DNA from: Posidonia oceanica
Taxonomy: Eukaryota; Streptophyta; Magnoliopsida; Alismatales; Posidoniaceae
NCBI GenBank assembly: GCA_037176725.1
Contig: JAZBRS010000014.1
Coordinates: 80,086,501-80,150,500, forward strand
Reading direction: 5' to 3'
DNA length: 64,000 bases
The translations under genes and the position numbers were made by a program. The stretch's first letter is position 1. Each line of letters starts with the position of its first letter. Of this stretch, positions 41,459 through 52,934 are shown piece after piece. The notes below the pieces were generated by a model that did no database searches, was not told the DNA's origin, and saw only the letters and a list, made by a program, of their open reading frames with translations.

Positions 41459-42997
41459 CCTACCGTCGCTACCTTGCAGAGTCCCCTCTCTCCCACTTCT
41501 CGCATTTACATTCACATGCATTTTAGTCATGTTTATTTTTATCAGCAAAAAAAAAATGAGAGAAAGAGAGATGTATACATCATATGCATTTACAATCATG
41601 GCCCGGTGATGAAATCGGAGATGCTTGCATGCTCTGGAAAGAGTACACTCTACCTCACCTGACACTACTTAGATGTCCTAACCAATGAGGGAGCCACCAT
41701 CCAGTGAGGACAGACGAAATGTCCAAACCCCCTAGGACTTACGCCTCCAGAGGGAGATAAAATGCTAGGGTGTGAGAGAGTGTGAGCAAAACATACATGT
41801 CTAAGCCTGGGTACAAAAGAAAAAGAAGATAGAAGGCGAAGACAGAAGCAAAACATACATGTCTAAGCCTGGGTACAAAAAAAAAAGAAGATAGAAGGTG
41901 AAGACAGAAGTTAGCCCTAGAGATTGAGGTGAGAAGCGTGACCCTGTCCCTCCAAATTACCTTGGAGATGAGTCGAAGTTTGCGCCTAAGGAACTCTCAA
42001 ATCTCACAGGACCTAGCCACCCTTGTCCAGCAGCAACTCCCCTGCCTCAAGCCAGGCACCTTTTACCTCCAAGCCAAGGATGGGGAAACCTGCATGCCTA
42101 TGTGGGAGTAAAAGAAAAAAATGGAAAATGAAAAGAGTAGGTGTAGGTCCTTGAGAATTTGGCATGAAGCCTGTCCTCACCTCCCCACCACCTTAACATT
42201 AAAACCATCACCCATTCCAGAGTGCCACCAACAGTTAAGAATCCAAGTAGAGTCTGGTGAATCAGAGACCGCTCCTTTCCTTTGCAGCAGGCATCAAGCA
42301 CTCCATTTGCTGAGGGCAATAGAAATTTAGCATAGATCATGCATGCATCTATCTACTATCAAATCATCCCTCTTGCCCTTTTCCTCCCACTCTGCAAGGC
42401 TTAGCTCGGTGCTGGGACAATACTCCTGTTACGGTAGGTTGACCGCCTTCGAGCCTCAGAGCAGTTTATCACTGTTAGCACAGCAGCTCGAGATGTATGT
42501 CAGTACTCAGAAACAGGGCAGTCACTTCAAAGGCAGCAGGACAATCTTGGCACCTTGAGGTCCCTCACGGGCCGTCGGACCTATGCAGTCAGGCACCGTC
42601 CCTAATCTCTGTGTGACTTCACTCCAGGCGAACGAAGTCTCTCTCTCACTTGCTCCCTCGCTCCATGCGAACGAGGGCAAGCGCACTCCCTTTGGGACTT
42701 CACTTCGAACAGACGAAGCCCCTTTCCCTTGTTCCCTTGCTCCGTGCAGACGAGGACAAGAGTGCCTTTTGTGCGACCTCGCCTTGCATAGGTGAAGCCC
42801 CTTTACATAGCTGAATGTGCTTGGATTCTATGATCTGATTGTTAGCTGTAACTTCTGAACTGCTTTATCAGCTTTGCTATGCACATCTGTTTCTCTGACA
42901 GTAAGTATTGTATGCCTGTACATGATCTGGATTGATGAACAGCTCTGACTACAGGTACTCGAAGACTCTACACTAGTTGCCTGCGTTCTCTTCTGCA
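41459..42997 (+). other. Element D spacer between integrase and aORF
   Basis: Diverged counterpart of the A and C spacers. It carries a short A-run at about 41549, an approximately 60-bp direct duplication with purine-rich tails at about 41789-41910, and C/T-rich stem-loops at 42610-42800. The conserved TACAG/GTAC near 42950-42960 matches the possible splice acceptor of A to C. Small ORFs are not conserved in the other copies. Confidence 0.65.
42610..42800 (+). repeat. Stem-loops with a shared loop and different stems (element D)
   Basis: GACTTC (42615-42620) pairs with GAAGTC (42634-42639) around ACTCCAGGCGAAC. CTTG plus CCCTCG (42649-42652, 42655-42660) pairs with CGAGGG plus CAAG (42672-42681) around CTCCATGCGAA. 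Two further imperfect units follow to 42800. The loop is similar while the stem is different. Confidence 0.75.
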
Positions 42998-44199
42998 ATG
43001 GGTTTCTCCACTTTGGTAACCCCAACACATTGCTCCGAGGTACTTCGGGGTTGGATTGGAGAGCTCACAGAGGCTGACCGCGAGAAGCTGAGCCTGTGGG
43101 GCATCCCGCCCAGACTTTTGAAGGCTGCTGATGTAGATGTGAGCCGACATCTCTTGTGCACTGCTGCAAGGTTCTGGAAGCCAGTGCACCATGTCATTTG
43201 CTTCGGCAGGATGGAAATAACGCCTACACTAGAGGAGGTGCGCCGGATCTGCGGCTTCTCCAAGCTCATGGGACCAGCTGTATTCACATGGCGTACTGGC
43301 TATGTCGTTGTCTTGAAACAGCTAACTGGACTCTCCATGGAGAGCTGCGAGAAGAGACTGGTCTGCATTGATGGGCATGTACCCATGCTCTGCATGAACT
43401 ACTTCGAGGAAGTTGCCAAGAAGCCTGCCATACTGGGAGATGAGCTACGGCTCCAAGGCTTCATCACCTGCTTCCTAGGCGTGCTGGTCTTTACTCACGG
43501 TCGGACGACTATTGCAATCGAGGTTGCTGAGATTGCACTTGCTATGGTGACCCGACAGATCGACCTGGCACCTGTTGTCCTAGCAGAGACCTATCGCAGG
43601 CTGGACAGCATTTCACACCGCTGCCGCCACTTTCACGAATGCAGGGCTCTGGTACAGGTTTGGCTAGTCGGACATCTGGAGATAGACATCCTGCACCCCC
43701 AGAGGCAAGCATTTAAGGCATACTGCAGCAACGGCCATGCCAAGACCATCAAGAGTGTCCACGAAGAATACGAGAGGCTATCAAAGCTAACAGATGATAC
43801 AGTAACCTAGCGTATCATCCTAGCTACAGCTGAGCCATTCATTGTCTTCTTCATCATCGGTGACATATGGCTAGTTGTGCTGCCAGGATTCACCGAGGGT
43901 GTGGAATATCACCCTATCCAGGTCATGCGACAGTTCGACTTCTAGCAGGTGGCCTTCGTCGACAGCACAGCGTCAAGGCTCCTCCAGCGCTATCCTCTCA
44001 GTACAACTGCTGCCACGACAGAGCTAGCCGACCTCATGCGCCATGGAGTGCAGTCAACAGACATTGCAGCTGTACGAGGCTTAAGATGCTCCTCTGAGTA
44101 TGTAACTACAGTATAAGGGCTCTGGCCCATCAATGAGATCCCACCGGTGCACCTCTTTTCCTTGATACCAGGAGGTCGAAGAAAGCCTGGACCAGTTAG
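42998..44199 (+). pseudogene. aORF copy D, diverged and broken
   Basis: Homolog of copies A to C, from ATG 42998 (MGFSTLVTPTHCSE) to about 44199. It reads in frame for 270 codons to TAG 43808-43810, then continues as homologous sequence with further in-frame stops at about 43943 and 44114, and a late frame change before the terminal TAG. Kept motifs include FWKPVHHVICF, ITPTLEEVRRICGFSK, HRCRHFHECRALVQVWL and GVEYHPIQVMRQF. Compared with B, many differences are silent third-base changes, which points to past selection on the protein before decay. Stops are of the C-to-T or G-to-A kind. Confidence 0.88.
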
Positions 44200-44984
44200 G
44201 GCGTTTGTACGACTACATGTTCCCTTTTGAGTCTTGTTGTACATTGTTCGGCCTGCTACAAGCATGTAACGAAGACTTATTAATGCAAGGATGTTTTGTG
44301 TTGTCTTCTTGTGTATTGGGTTTGCTTTCCATAACTTGATGCATGCACGATCTCGCACAATCATATCTTCAGCATAATGCTTCAGTTTCACGCATCGAAC
44401 CCCTTAGAGTCATGAGGAGTGCACTATTAGATCCTAACAGCTCACAAGCTCAGAAGCAACTACCAACATTCTCAGCGCCAAGGGAAACTACAAGATGACC
44501 CCGCATTCCATTTGGATGCCAGAATCTCTGTAGACCAACACCATCAAATCAAGCAAGGCCACCAGGCACTCTCAGCCGGAGCTTCCTCCGGGCAGGTAAC
44601 CCTAACTACTCGTTTGGCAAGCACGTCAGCCTTGTCTATATCCGTTGCTTTTCGATGCCAAGGGTGCTTCGACTGTCCCCTCGTATCATCCCTGATACCA
44701 GGGGCATCTTTTTTGCTGTCCCATGGTATCGCACCACCAACTGCATTGGGGATGACATGCCTAACTGTCGAGGGCCCATCCGCGATTTTCGCTCCGCCTT
44801 TGGGTTTTGGTGCCCCTATCTCCTTTGCGGTCGATAAGTCCGATCGATAAGTCCGAAACTTATCAGCACCTCCTTTGCGGTCGATAAGTCCGAAACTTAT
44901 CACATTTCAACCCTTTGCGGTCGATAAGTCCGAAACTTATCAGTTCTTCATTTTCGATCGGTAGGTCCGAAACCTATCACCTCT
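44200..44984 (+). other. Element D region after the aORF
   Basis: Non-coding. It holds GGTAACCCTAACTACTCG-type and GATAAG/CTTATC stem-loops (44825-44980), and CCCCTCGTATCA with TGATACCAGGGG at about 44676-44707, the D version of the long hairpin in A and C. Confidence 0.65.
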
Positions 44985-47900
44985 CAGCTTTCTCTAGTTG
45001 ATAAGGCTTGTACTTATCATTCCTGGCTTTCTTTGGTTTGATAAGGCTTGTACTTATCACTCCTGCCTTTCTCCGGTTTGATAAGGCTTGTACTTATCAT
45101 TCCTGGCTTTCTCCAGTTCGATAAGGCTTGTACTTATCACTCCTGGCTTTCTCCGATTTGATAAGGCTTGTACGTAACACTCCCTGCTTTCTCCAGTTTG
45201 ATAAGGCTTGTACTTATCATTCCTGGCTTTCTCTGGTTTGATAAGGCTTGTACTTATCATTCTTGGCTTTCTCCGGTTTGATAAGGCTTGTAGTTATCAG
45301 TCCTGGCTTTCTCCTGTTTGATAAGGCTTGTACTTGCCATTCCTGGCTTTCTCCGGTTGATAAGGCTTGTACTTATCATTCCGGGCATTCTCCGATTTAA
45401 TAAGGCTTGTACTTATCATTTCTGGCTTTCCTCGATTTGTTAAGGCTTGTACATGTCATTCTCGGCTTTCTCAGGTTGATAAGGCTTGTACTTATACTTC
45501 CTGGCTTTCTCCTGTTTGATAAGGCTTGTACTTATCACTCCTGGCTTTCTCCGATTTAATAAGGCTTGTACTTATCACTCTTGGCTTTCTCTAGTTTGAT
45601 AAGGCTTGTACTTATCATTCCTAGCATTCTCCTGTTGATAAGGCTTGTACTTATCATTCCAGGCTTTCTCCGGTTTGATAAGCCATGTACTTATCACTCC
45701 TGGCTTTCTCTAGTTGATTAGGCTTGTACTAATCATTCCTGGCTTTCTCTGATTTGATAAGGCTTGAACTTATCACTCCTGCGTTCCTCCGGTTGATAAG
45801 ACTTGTATTTATCACTCCTAGCTTTCTCCGATTTGATAAGGCTTGCACTTTTCACTCCTGGCTTTCTCCGATTTGATAAGGCTTGTACTTATCATTCCTG
45901 GCCTTCTCCAGTTTGATAATGCTTGTACTTATCACTCCTGGCTTTCTCCGATTTGATAAGGCTGGTACTTATCATTCTTGCCTTTCTCCTGTTTGATAAG
46001 GCTTGTACTTATCACTCATGGCTTTCTTCGATTTGATAAGGCTTGTACTTATCACTCCCTGCTTTCTCTGGTTTGATAAGACTTGTACTTATCATTCCTG
46101 GCTTTCTCCAGTTTGATAAGGCTTGTAGTTTTCATTCCTGGCTTTCTCCGGTTTGATAAGGCTTGTAGTTATCATTCCTGACTTTCTCCGATTTGATAAG
46201 GCTTGTACTTGCCATTCCTGGCTTTCTCCGGTTAATAAGGATTGTACTTATCATTCCTGGCTTTCTCCGATTTGATAAGGCTTGTATTTATCATTTCTGG
46301 CTTTCTCTGGTTTGATAAGGCTTGTACTTTTCATTCCTGGCTTTCTCCAGTTGACAAGGCTTGTACTTATCATTCCTGGCTTTCTCCTGTTTGATAAGGC
46401 TTGTACTTATCACTCTTGGCTTTCTCCGGTTTGATAAGGCATGTACTTATCATTCCTGGCTTTCTCCGGTTTGATAAGGCTTGTACTTATCTTTCCTGGC
46501 TTTCTCCTGTTGATAAGGCTTGTACTTATCATTCCTGGCTTTCTCCGGTTTGGTAAGCCTTGTACTTATCACTCCTGGCTTTCTCCGATTGATTAGGCTT
46601 GTACTTATCATTCCTAGCTTTCTCCGATTTGATAAGGCTTGTACTTATCACTCCTGCCTTCCACCGGTTGATAAGGCTTGTACTTATCACTCCTAGCTTT
46701 CTCCAGTTTGATAAGGCTTGTACTTTTCACTCCTGGCTTTCTTCGATTTGATAAGGCTTGTACTTATCATTCCTGGCTTTGTCCAGTTTGATAAGGCTTG
46801 TACTTATCACTCCTGGCTTTGTCTGGTTTGATAAGGCTTGTACTTATCATTCTTGGCTTTCTCTGGTTTGATAAGGCTTGTACTTATCACTCCTGGCTTT
46901 CTCCGGTTTGATAAGGCTTGTACTTATCATTCCTGGATTTCTCTGTTTGATAAGGCTTGTACTTATCATTCCTGGCTTTCTCTAGTTTGATAAGGCTTTA
47001 ACTTACCACTCCTGGCTTTCTCCGGTTGATAAGGCTTGTACTTATCATTCCTAGCTTTCTCCGATTGATAAGGCTTATACTTATCATTCCTGGCTTTCTC
47101 CAGTTTGATAAGGCTGGTACTTATCATTCTTGTCTTTCTCCGGTTTGATAAGGCTTGTATTTATCACTCCTGGCTTTCTCTGGTTTGATCAGGCTTGTAC
47201 TTATCACTCCTAGCTTTCTCCGGTTTGATAAGGCTTGTACTTATCACTCCTGGCTTTCTTCGGTTGATAAGGCTTGTACTTATCACTCCTGGCTTTCTTC
47301 GATTTGATAAGGCTTGTACTTATCACTCCTGGCTTTCTCTGGTTTGATAAGGCTTGTACTTATCACTCCTGGCTTTCTACGGTTTGATAAGGCTTGTACT
47401 TATCATTCCTGGCTTTCTCCGGTTTGATATGGCTTGTACTTATCATTCCTGGCTTTCTCCGGTTGATAAGGCTTGTACTTATCATTCCTAACTTTCTTCG
47501 ATTGATAAGGCTTGTACTTTTCATTCCTGGCTTTCTCCGATTTGATAAGGCTTTTACTTATCACTCCTGCCTTTCTCCGGTTGATAAGGCTTGTACTTAT
47601 CATTCCTTGCTTTCTTCGATTGATAAGGCTTGTACTTATCATTCGTAGCTTTCTCTGGTTTGATAAGGCTTGTACTTATCACTCCTGGCTTTCTCCGGTT
47701 TGATAAGGCTTGTACTTGTCACTCCTGCTTTCTCCGGTTGATAAGGCTTGTACTTATCACTCCTAGCTTTCTCCGATTTGATAAGACTTGTACTTATCAC
47801 TCCTGGCTTTCTCTGGTTTGATAAGGCTTGTACTTATCACTCCTGCCTTTCTTCGGTTTGATAAGGCTTGTACTTATTATTCCTGGCTTTCTGCGGTTTG

Positions 47901-48400
47901 ATAAGGCTTGTACTTATCACTCCTGGCTTTCTGCGGTTTGATAAGGCTTGTACTTATCATTCCTGGCTTTCTCTGATTTGATAAGGCTTGTACTTATCAT
48001 TCCTGGCTTTCTCCAGTTAATAAGGCTTGTACTTATCATTCCTGGCTTTCTTCGGTTGATAAGGCTTGTACTTTTCATTCCTGGCTTTCTCTGATTTGAT
48101 AAGGCTTTTACTTATCACTCCTGGCTTTCTCCGGTTGATTAGGCTTGTACATAGCATTCCTAGCTTTCTCCGATTGATAAGGCTTGTACTTATCATTCCT
48201 AGCTTTCTTCGGTTTGATAAGGCTTGTACTTATCACTCTTGGCTTTCTCCGGTTTGATAAGGCTTGTACTTATCACTACTGGCTTTCTCTGGTTGATAAG
48301 GCTTGTACTTATCATTCCTGGCTTCTCCGATTGATATGGATTGTTCTTGTCATTTCTGGCTTTCTCCGGTTGATAAGTCTGGAACTTATCATACCTGGCC
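44985..48400 (+). repeat. 40-bp hairpin satellite, about 84 copies (element D)
   Basis: Tandem unit CTTTCTCCGGTTTGATAAGG plus CTTGTACTTATCACTCCTGG, 39-40 bp. Each unit can form GATAAG/CTTATC around GCTTGTA. One copy carries changes on both arms (GATTAG 45716-45721, CTAATC 45729-45734); others break pairing. It occupies the place where A to C have the 36-bp repeat and the stem-loop array. ORFs over it are incidental. Confidence 0.93.
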
Positions 48401-49102
48401 TCTTTCGCGGTCGATGGGTCCGAAACTTATCATTTATCGTGTGCCCCTTTTCTTTCTTGCTTTCTCAGTAGAAAAGATGCCCCCCTTTCTTTCGCGTAGG
48501 AATTTTGCCCCTTTTATTCCGCACCGCTCTAGCCGTCTGCTTGTTTCCTCAAGCAAGGACAAGTTATCTTTCTCCCCTCCGGGCTGGCACCCCTAACAAC
48601 TCGGTTGACACCCATCATAACTGTCCAACTCTTCTTTGGATGCCAAGGGCGCTTTGGCTGTCCCCTAGTATCATCCCCCTGATACCAGGGGCATCTTATT
48701 TTGCTGCCCTCGGTATCTTCTTTGGTTTGGTAGTCCTAGCTACTCGGATGACATCCGTCACCCAGTCAAGCATCCTTTTTTTGGGCCGATAACCCTAACT
48801 ATCCGGTGACGAGTCCGTCAACTCCTTAGGCCGATAACCCTAACTATTCGGTGATGAGTCCGTCAACTCAAAATCATTCGCATTGCATGCATCGCTCGCA
48901 TCTCCCCCGTGGAGTTCAGCACGACAAACATTAGCACAGATTTTACTTTAGCATCAACATTGCTTCATACATCGGCATTGCACTGCATCTACATCTTGCA
49001 TCTGCATTTGCATTCGCATTGCGGCAATGAGTCATGAGTTTCAATGTATCCACAAAATATGTGACTCATGCCAACAACGTCTGTGCTTTTGCCAATTCGG
49101 CA
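48401..49102 (+). other. Element D region between satellite and purine tract
   Basis: Non-coding. It includes stem-loops GATAACCCTAACTATC and TGACGAGTCCGTCA at about 48785-48870, CCCCTAGTATCA with TGATACCAGGGG at about 48661-48690, and GCAT-rich sequence at 48880-49020 like that before the purine tract in A to C. Confidence 0.65.
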
Positions 49103-49176
49103 GGGTGTCTTGTCATCCCTGAGCAGCGGCCTTGGTCCCCTTGACCTCGCTCAGGGAGGGGCATCTGTAAACACCC
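49103..49176 (+). promoter_or_regulatory. Polypurine tract and enclosing hairpin (element D/LTR4)
   Basis: GGGTGT (49103-49108) pairs with ACACCC (49171-49176, inside LTR4), and CCCTGAGC (49117-49124) with GCTCAGGG (49149-49156). The purine tract AGGGAGGGG is at 49153-49161. The fold is kept although the flanking sequence and LTR start (TGTAAACACCCC) differ from A to C. Confidence 0.8.
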
Positions 49177-51531
49177 CATTTTTGCAGCTAACCGTCGGTG
49201 GACCTTCCTAGAAGCTTGCTCGAAAGCAGCGAACTCACCTTAAACCTCGACCAAAACCTCACCTTAGACTTGAACCAAACCCTCCAACCCACCTTAAACC
49301 TAACTCATTTACACCTTAAACCCAAGTCCATTTCATACCCAAGCCCATTTCAAAAATCAAAGCCCACAAACTCTTTTTCTCACAAACCCTACCCCATTAC
49401 CCAACTCACCTAAAACCTAAAACCCAAGCCCAGCCGGCCCAGCCCACTGGATCTCACGCACAGTCGTCGTTCACTGTGGCGACTATGTTGTCGCCAATTT
49501 TAGCGGCGACTGCGTTAGTCGCCATCGTGAGGGGCGACTAACTATGAGATGCAAAGCTTTGAACTCTCCTATCACGCGCTCGTTTGGACTTTTTCAGCTA
49601 TCCTTTGCCGACCAGCACCACTGCGCACATGCCACCTCCTCACCTACCATGCCTATCTCCCTGCACCCACTCCCGTGCACGCCACCTCTGGCTACCCACT
49701 CCCGAGCATGCCACTGCCACCGTCCTTCTTGCTAGAGCTTCCGCTGAACAAAACCGGCGAACCCAACTCCTTCTCACTTCACCACACACACTTGCGAGAG
49801 CCCTCACCGATTCCAAAGCATCCCAGTGAGATCCTTGTGTGAGAGAGAAGCTTTCCAAGCATTCAGAGCCCCGTTTTCCTCCTCTCCCATTTTGTCATCA
49901 TCTGAGCTTGCCGCCATTTGGACCCGCCAGCGTCAAAGGAGACAATCGCCCACATGCAGGTAACCTCTCCTTCCTTGCATGTTTCTTGTTCCTCGTTGGA
50001 GGGGAATCGTTTTGGTTTTGTTTCCCGCACTTTTGGGTATCTAACTCCCACATTTTGGAGTCGTCTTCTTCGACTCCGGCGAGTCGCAGAAGCATCGGGG
50101 AGGCTCGGCCGCCCCGATTTGACTTGCTCTTTAGCTCCACTGGACTGTCGCCAACCTTCCCAGCCGCTCGACGACGTCCCAAGTGCCTCCACACGAGCTC
50201 CCCACCTCCTCCATGGTCGGACGCCGACGTGGATGGCCGACACCGGCGAGTGGAGTGGTTGAGGGCCTCCGGCTTGTCGTTTTTTCTCCCGTTTCTTTCG
50301 TTGCCTTCCTTTCATCTTCCCCAAACCTGCAGTGAGTCGTGCATTGGCCTAAGGCTTCCCCGATCGTCTCTGTGATCGCTGGAGGGCTCGGCCACCGGCG
50401 ATGAAACCCATGAGGTGTGGAGGGAGATTCACAAGGCCGTTTTTGCCTTTGAATGTATGTGTGCACTCCTGGGAATGCCATCGTGCTTCCCAGGTGTTCA
50501 ATTCTATTTTTAGCCTCGCCGACGGCGTGGGATTTCGTCGCAAAATCCAGTAGTTGGTTTGCCAATTCAGACACCGCTTCATGGGACGTCTGGACTGCAA
50601 ATCGAGCTGCCTTCGAGCCAGACTTTGCTCCAATGTATCTCCTTGCCTGAGCACCCGTATTGCTTCTTGTTTGCATGTTTATGATCCTTGATATATTCTC
50701 TGTCGATCTGAATGCTTAGTTTCAAATTTTATGAATGTTTACATGGTGGATTTGGCCGGCGAAGGTCGCTGTCTAGCATGTCTATAGGAGCTTTGGCCGC
50801 CTGTAGGAACAGCGACCAATGTTGTCGCTAACCTGCAGGGCGACTGTGTCGACGTCGCTGATGCAGGCGACTTGCACGGCCGCCTTGGTGACCGGCGACT
50901 CAGTTCAGAGTCCAGGCAGTGGCCTGAACCCATGGCCTGTCGCCTTGCCCTTCATTCACTTAGTTTGCTTTGTCTTGAGCATGTTTCCCTAATTCGCTTA
51001 TCGTGGTTTTATGTTGATTTGACTTTAATTAAGCAAGTTGGTTTGATTTAGCTAAGCTTTACATGGTTTATAATTGCATCTTGCATACCGCCTTAGGGCA
51101 AACATAAATCGGCAGTTATTTGCCTACATTAGCCACATTAGAGTAGAAAAGCCAAGAAAGACTGATTCCTCGGGCGTGTCGGGGGTGCCTAACACCTTCC
51201 CCGCGCGTAATAGGAGTCCTTACCCTTTCTCTGGACCACATTGACCTTGTGTCATATACATTGGAATCAGATTGGCACGTTTTCATATTGCTTGAGTTTT
51301 CTCGCATGTTTTCATACTGTTTTCCTAGTCATCCCGTTTTAATTGATTAGGTGGCGACTCCTTGTCTTTTGTTTATTTTCCTTTGCGTTCTTCGTCAGTT
51401 TCCCGATGTTTTCGAGTCGAGTTTTCTCCCCGAATTCACTGCTGACCGCGGCTTTCCCCTCTCTCACGACCTAATCGCACGTGAGCTATGGCAGCGTGCG
51501 AGAGCCATCTTGACCGAGCGGGACAGTCACA
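49166..51531 (+). mobile_element. LTR4, 2.4-kb LTR of a different Ogre subfamily (3' LTR of element D)
   Basis: Starts TGTAAACACCCC after the purine tract. It contains the conserved block (51151-51240, GGGGGTGCCTAACACCTTCC) and a PBS-like GTGGCGACTC at 51351-51360. I place the end at CACA 51531; CTATC (51532-51536) would be the target duplication, because the next bases continue the TATCCGGTGATGAG repeat of element E. The terminus is less sure than for the other LTRs. GGCGAC/GTCGCC hairpins lie at 49475-49545 and 50805-50900. A donor-like CAG/GTAACC is at 49960. Confidence 0.78.
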
Positions 51532-51709
51532 CTATCCGGTGATGAGTCTGTTAACTCCTCGGGCTGATAACCTCAACTATCCGGTGATGAGTCCGTCAAC
51601 TTATCATGCCCCTCATCATTGCATTTTGTCATATAGCGTCTCATTGCATTGCATAGCATTATGTCGCATGTCTTTGCATCTGATTACATGCCATCACGAA
51701 CTTTGCATG
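51532..51709 (+). other. Element E internal 3' region, left piece
   Basis: Repeats of the type GATAACC…CTATCCGGTGATGAG, as at 48790-48870 in D, then GCAT-rich sequence. It ends with GCATG at 51705-51709, the left target duplication of minus-strand LTR5. Confidence 0.7.
51705..51709. repeat. Target-site duplication of LTR5, left copy
   Basis: GCATG, repeated at 60851-60855 directly outside the other end of LTR5. Confidence 0.85.
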
Positions 51710-52929
51710 TCTAGCGATCCCGGTGTTCGCGATCGTCCATGCACGCTACCAAAGCTCGCGCACACTGATCGGAATCAGGTTCACTATTAGCGGGTGGTCC
51801 GAGGAGGAAGCTCGACTCAAAACACCGAAAATAGGGATGCAAAGCCAAAGGGAAAAAGAAAGAAAGGACAAAAGGGAGTCGCCACCTAGTCTATTATTGG
51901 AAAGACGAGAAAAACCAAGGAAAAGCATAGAAAACAAGCAAATAGATGCAATGTTATGCAGAAAGGATGACTCATGCCAAAGACGAGGGCAAAATGGTCA
52001 CTATGGGCCAGAGAAATGGTAAGGACTCCTATTACGTGTGGAGAAGGTGTTAGGCAACCCCGACACGCCCGAGAAGTCAATCTTTCTAGGCTAACTCGCT
52101 CGCATATGCCGGATATCGGCAATCGCTTGCCTTTTCTATACGCCCGTAGGCAATAGATGCCATGCTATGATATGTATGCTTTAACTGCTTAAAGTGCCTA
52201 AATGCAATGTGTGGAAATTAAACGTGCTATCTATGCACTCAGCAGCACTGTTAGTGTTCCGAACCAGGCTGACCCTAGTTCGTTAGAACTCCAGGTAGTA
52301 AGCGTCACTGCCTTAATGCAAATGCAGGCGATAAAGCAAAACTGCGAGGAAAACCATGCAATGCATGAGGCATGCGAGGGATAAAGCAAAAGCAAGCGCG
52401 GAAAACGATGCAAGTGAACGACATGCAAAAGGGAAAGCGAAAGCGGGTACAAGGCGAAAACCATGGGAAAGCGTGCAATGCAAGGCACAAAACCAAAACA
52501 GGGTCCCGACAGCATGCATGGGTGTCATAGGCATGTACTGGGACCAACGAAATGCAAGGGGCGGTGATCAAAACGGACTTGGCGCTTAAAACAGAGGTGC
52601 AGCTTACTGCAAGTGTTGGACACAGCTACCAGCAGCGTCCAATGCTGGACGCTGGGATAGCTGGCATCCTACACGGGTAGAAGCCAAAATGCAAAAAAAC
52701 ATGCAATGCATGCTTGGAATTCATGGATTTGATGCAATGTAAAAACCCATGGGCAGATAGAGCATGCTGGGAAACCAAAACACAAGGCCCAGAAACCAGA
52801 AGCAAGATCAAAACGATTTTAAAACGAGCAAAGGGTGTTGGACGCTTAGAATGACAGCGTCCAATGTTGGACGTTAAGATCTGTGGCGTCCAACAACCAA
52901 GCCATGCTTTTGAAAGAAATGCATGCATG

Positions 52930-52934
52930 CAAAC
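52930..52934. repeat. Target-site duplication of LTR6, left copy
   Basis: CAAAC, repeated at 58699-58703 directly after LTR6. Confidence 0.92.

Noticed and set aside
44985..48400. CRISPR-like array of short palindromic repeats
   Set aside because: Units are contiguous 40-bp satellites with no unique spacers, in plant retroelement DNA.
52600..52920. GTTGGACGC palindromes as separate MITE insertions
   Set aside because: No target duplications, and the units recur at a regular ~230-bp step inside a tandem repeat.
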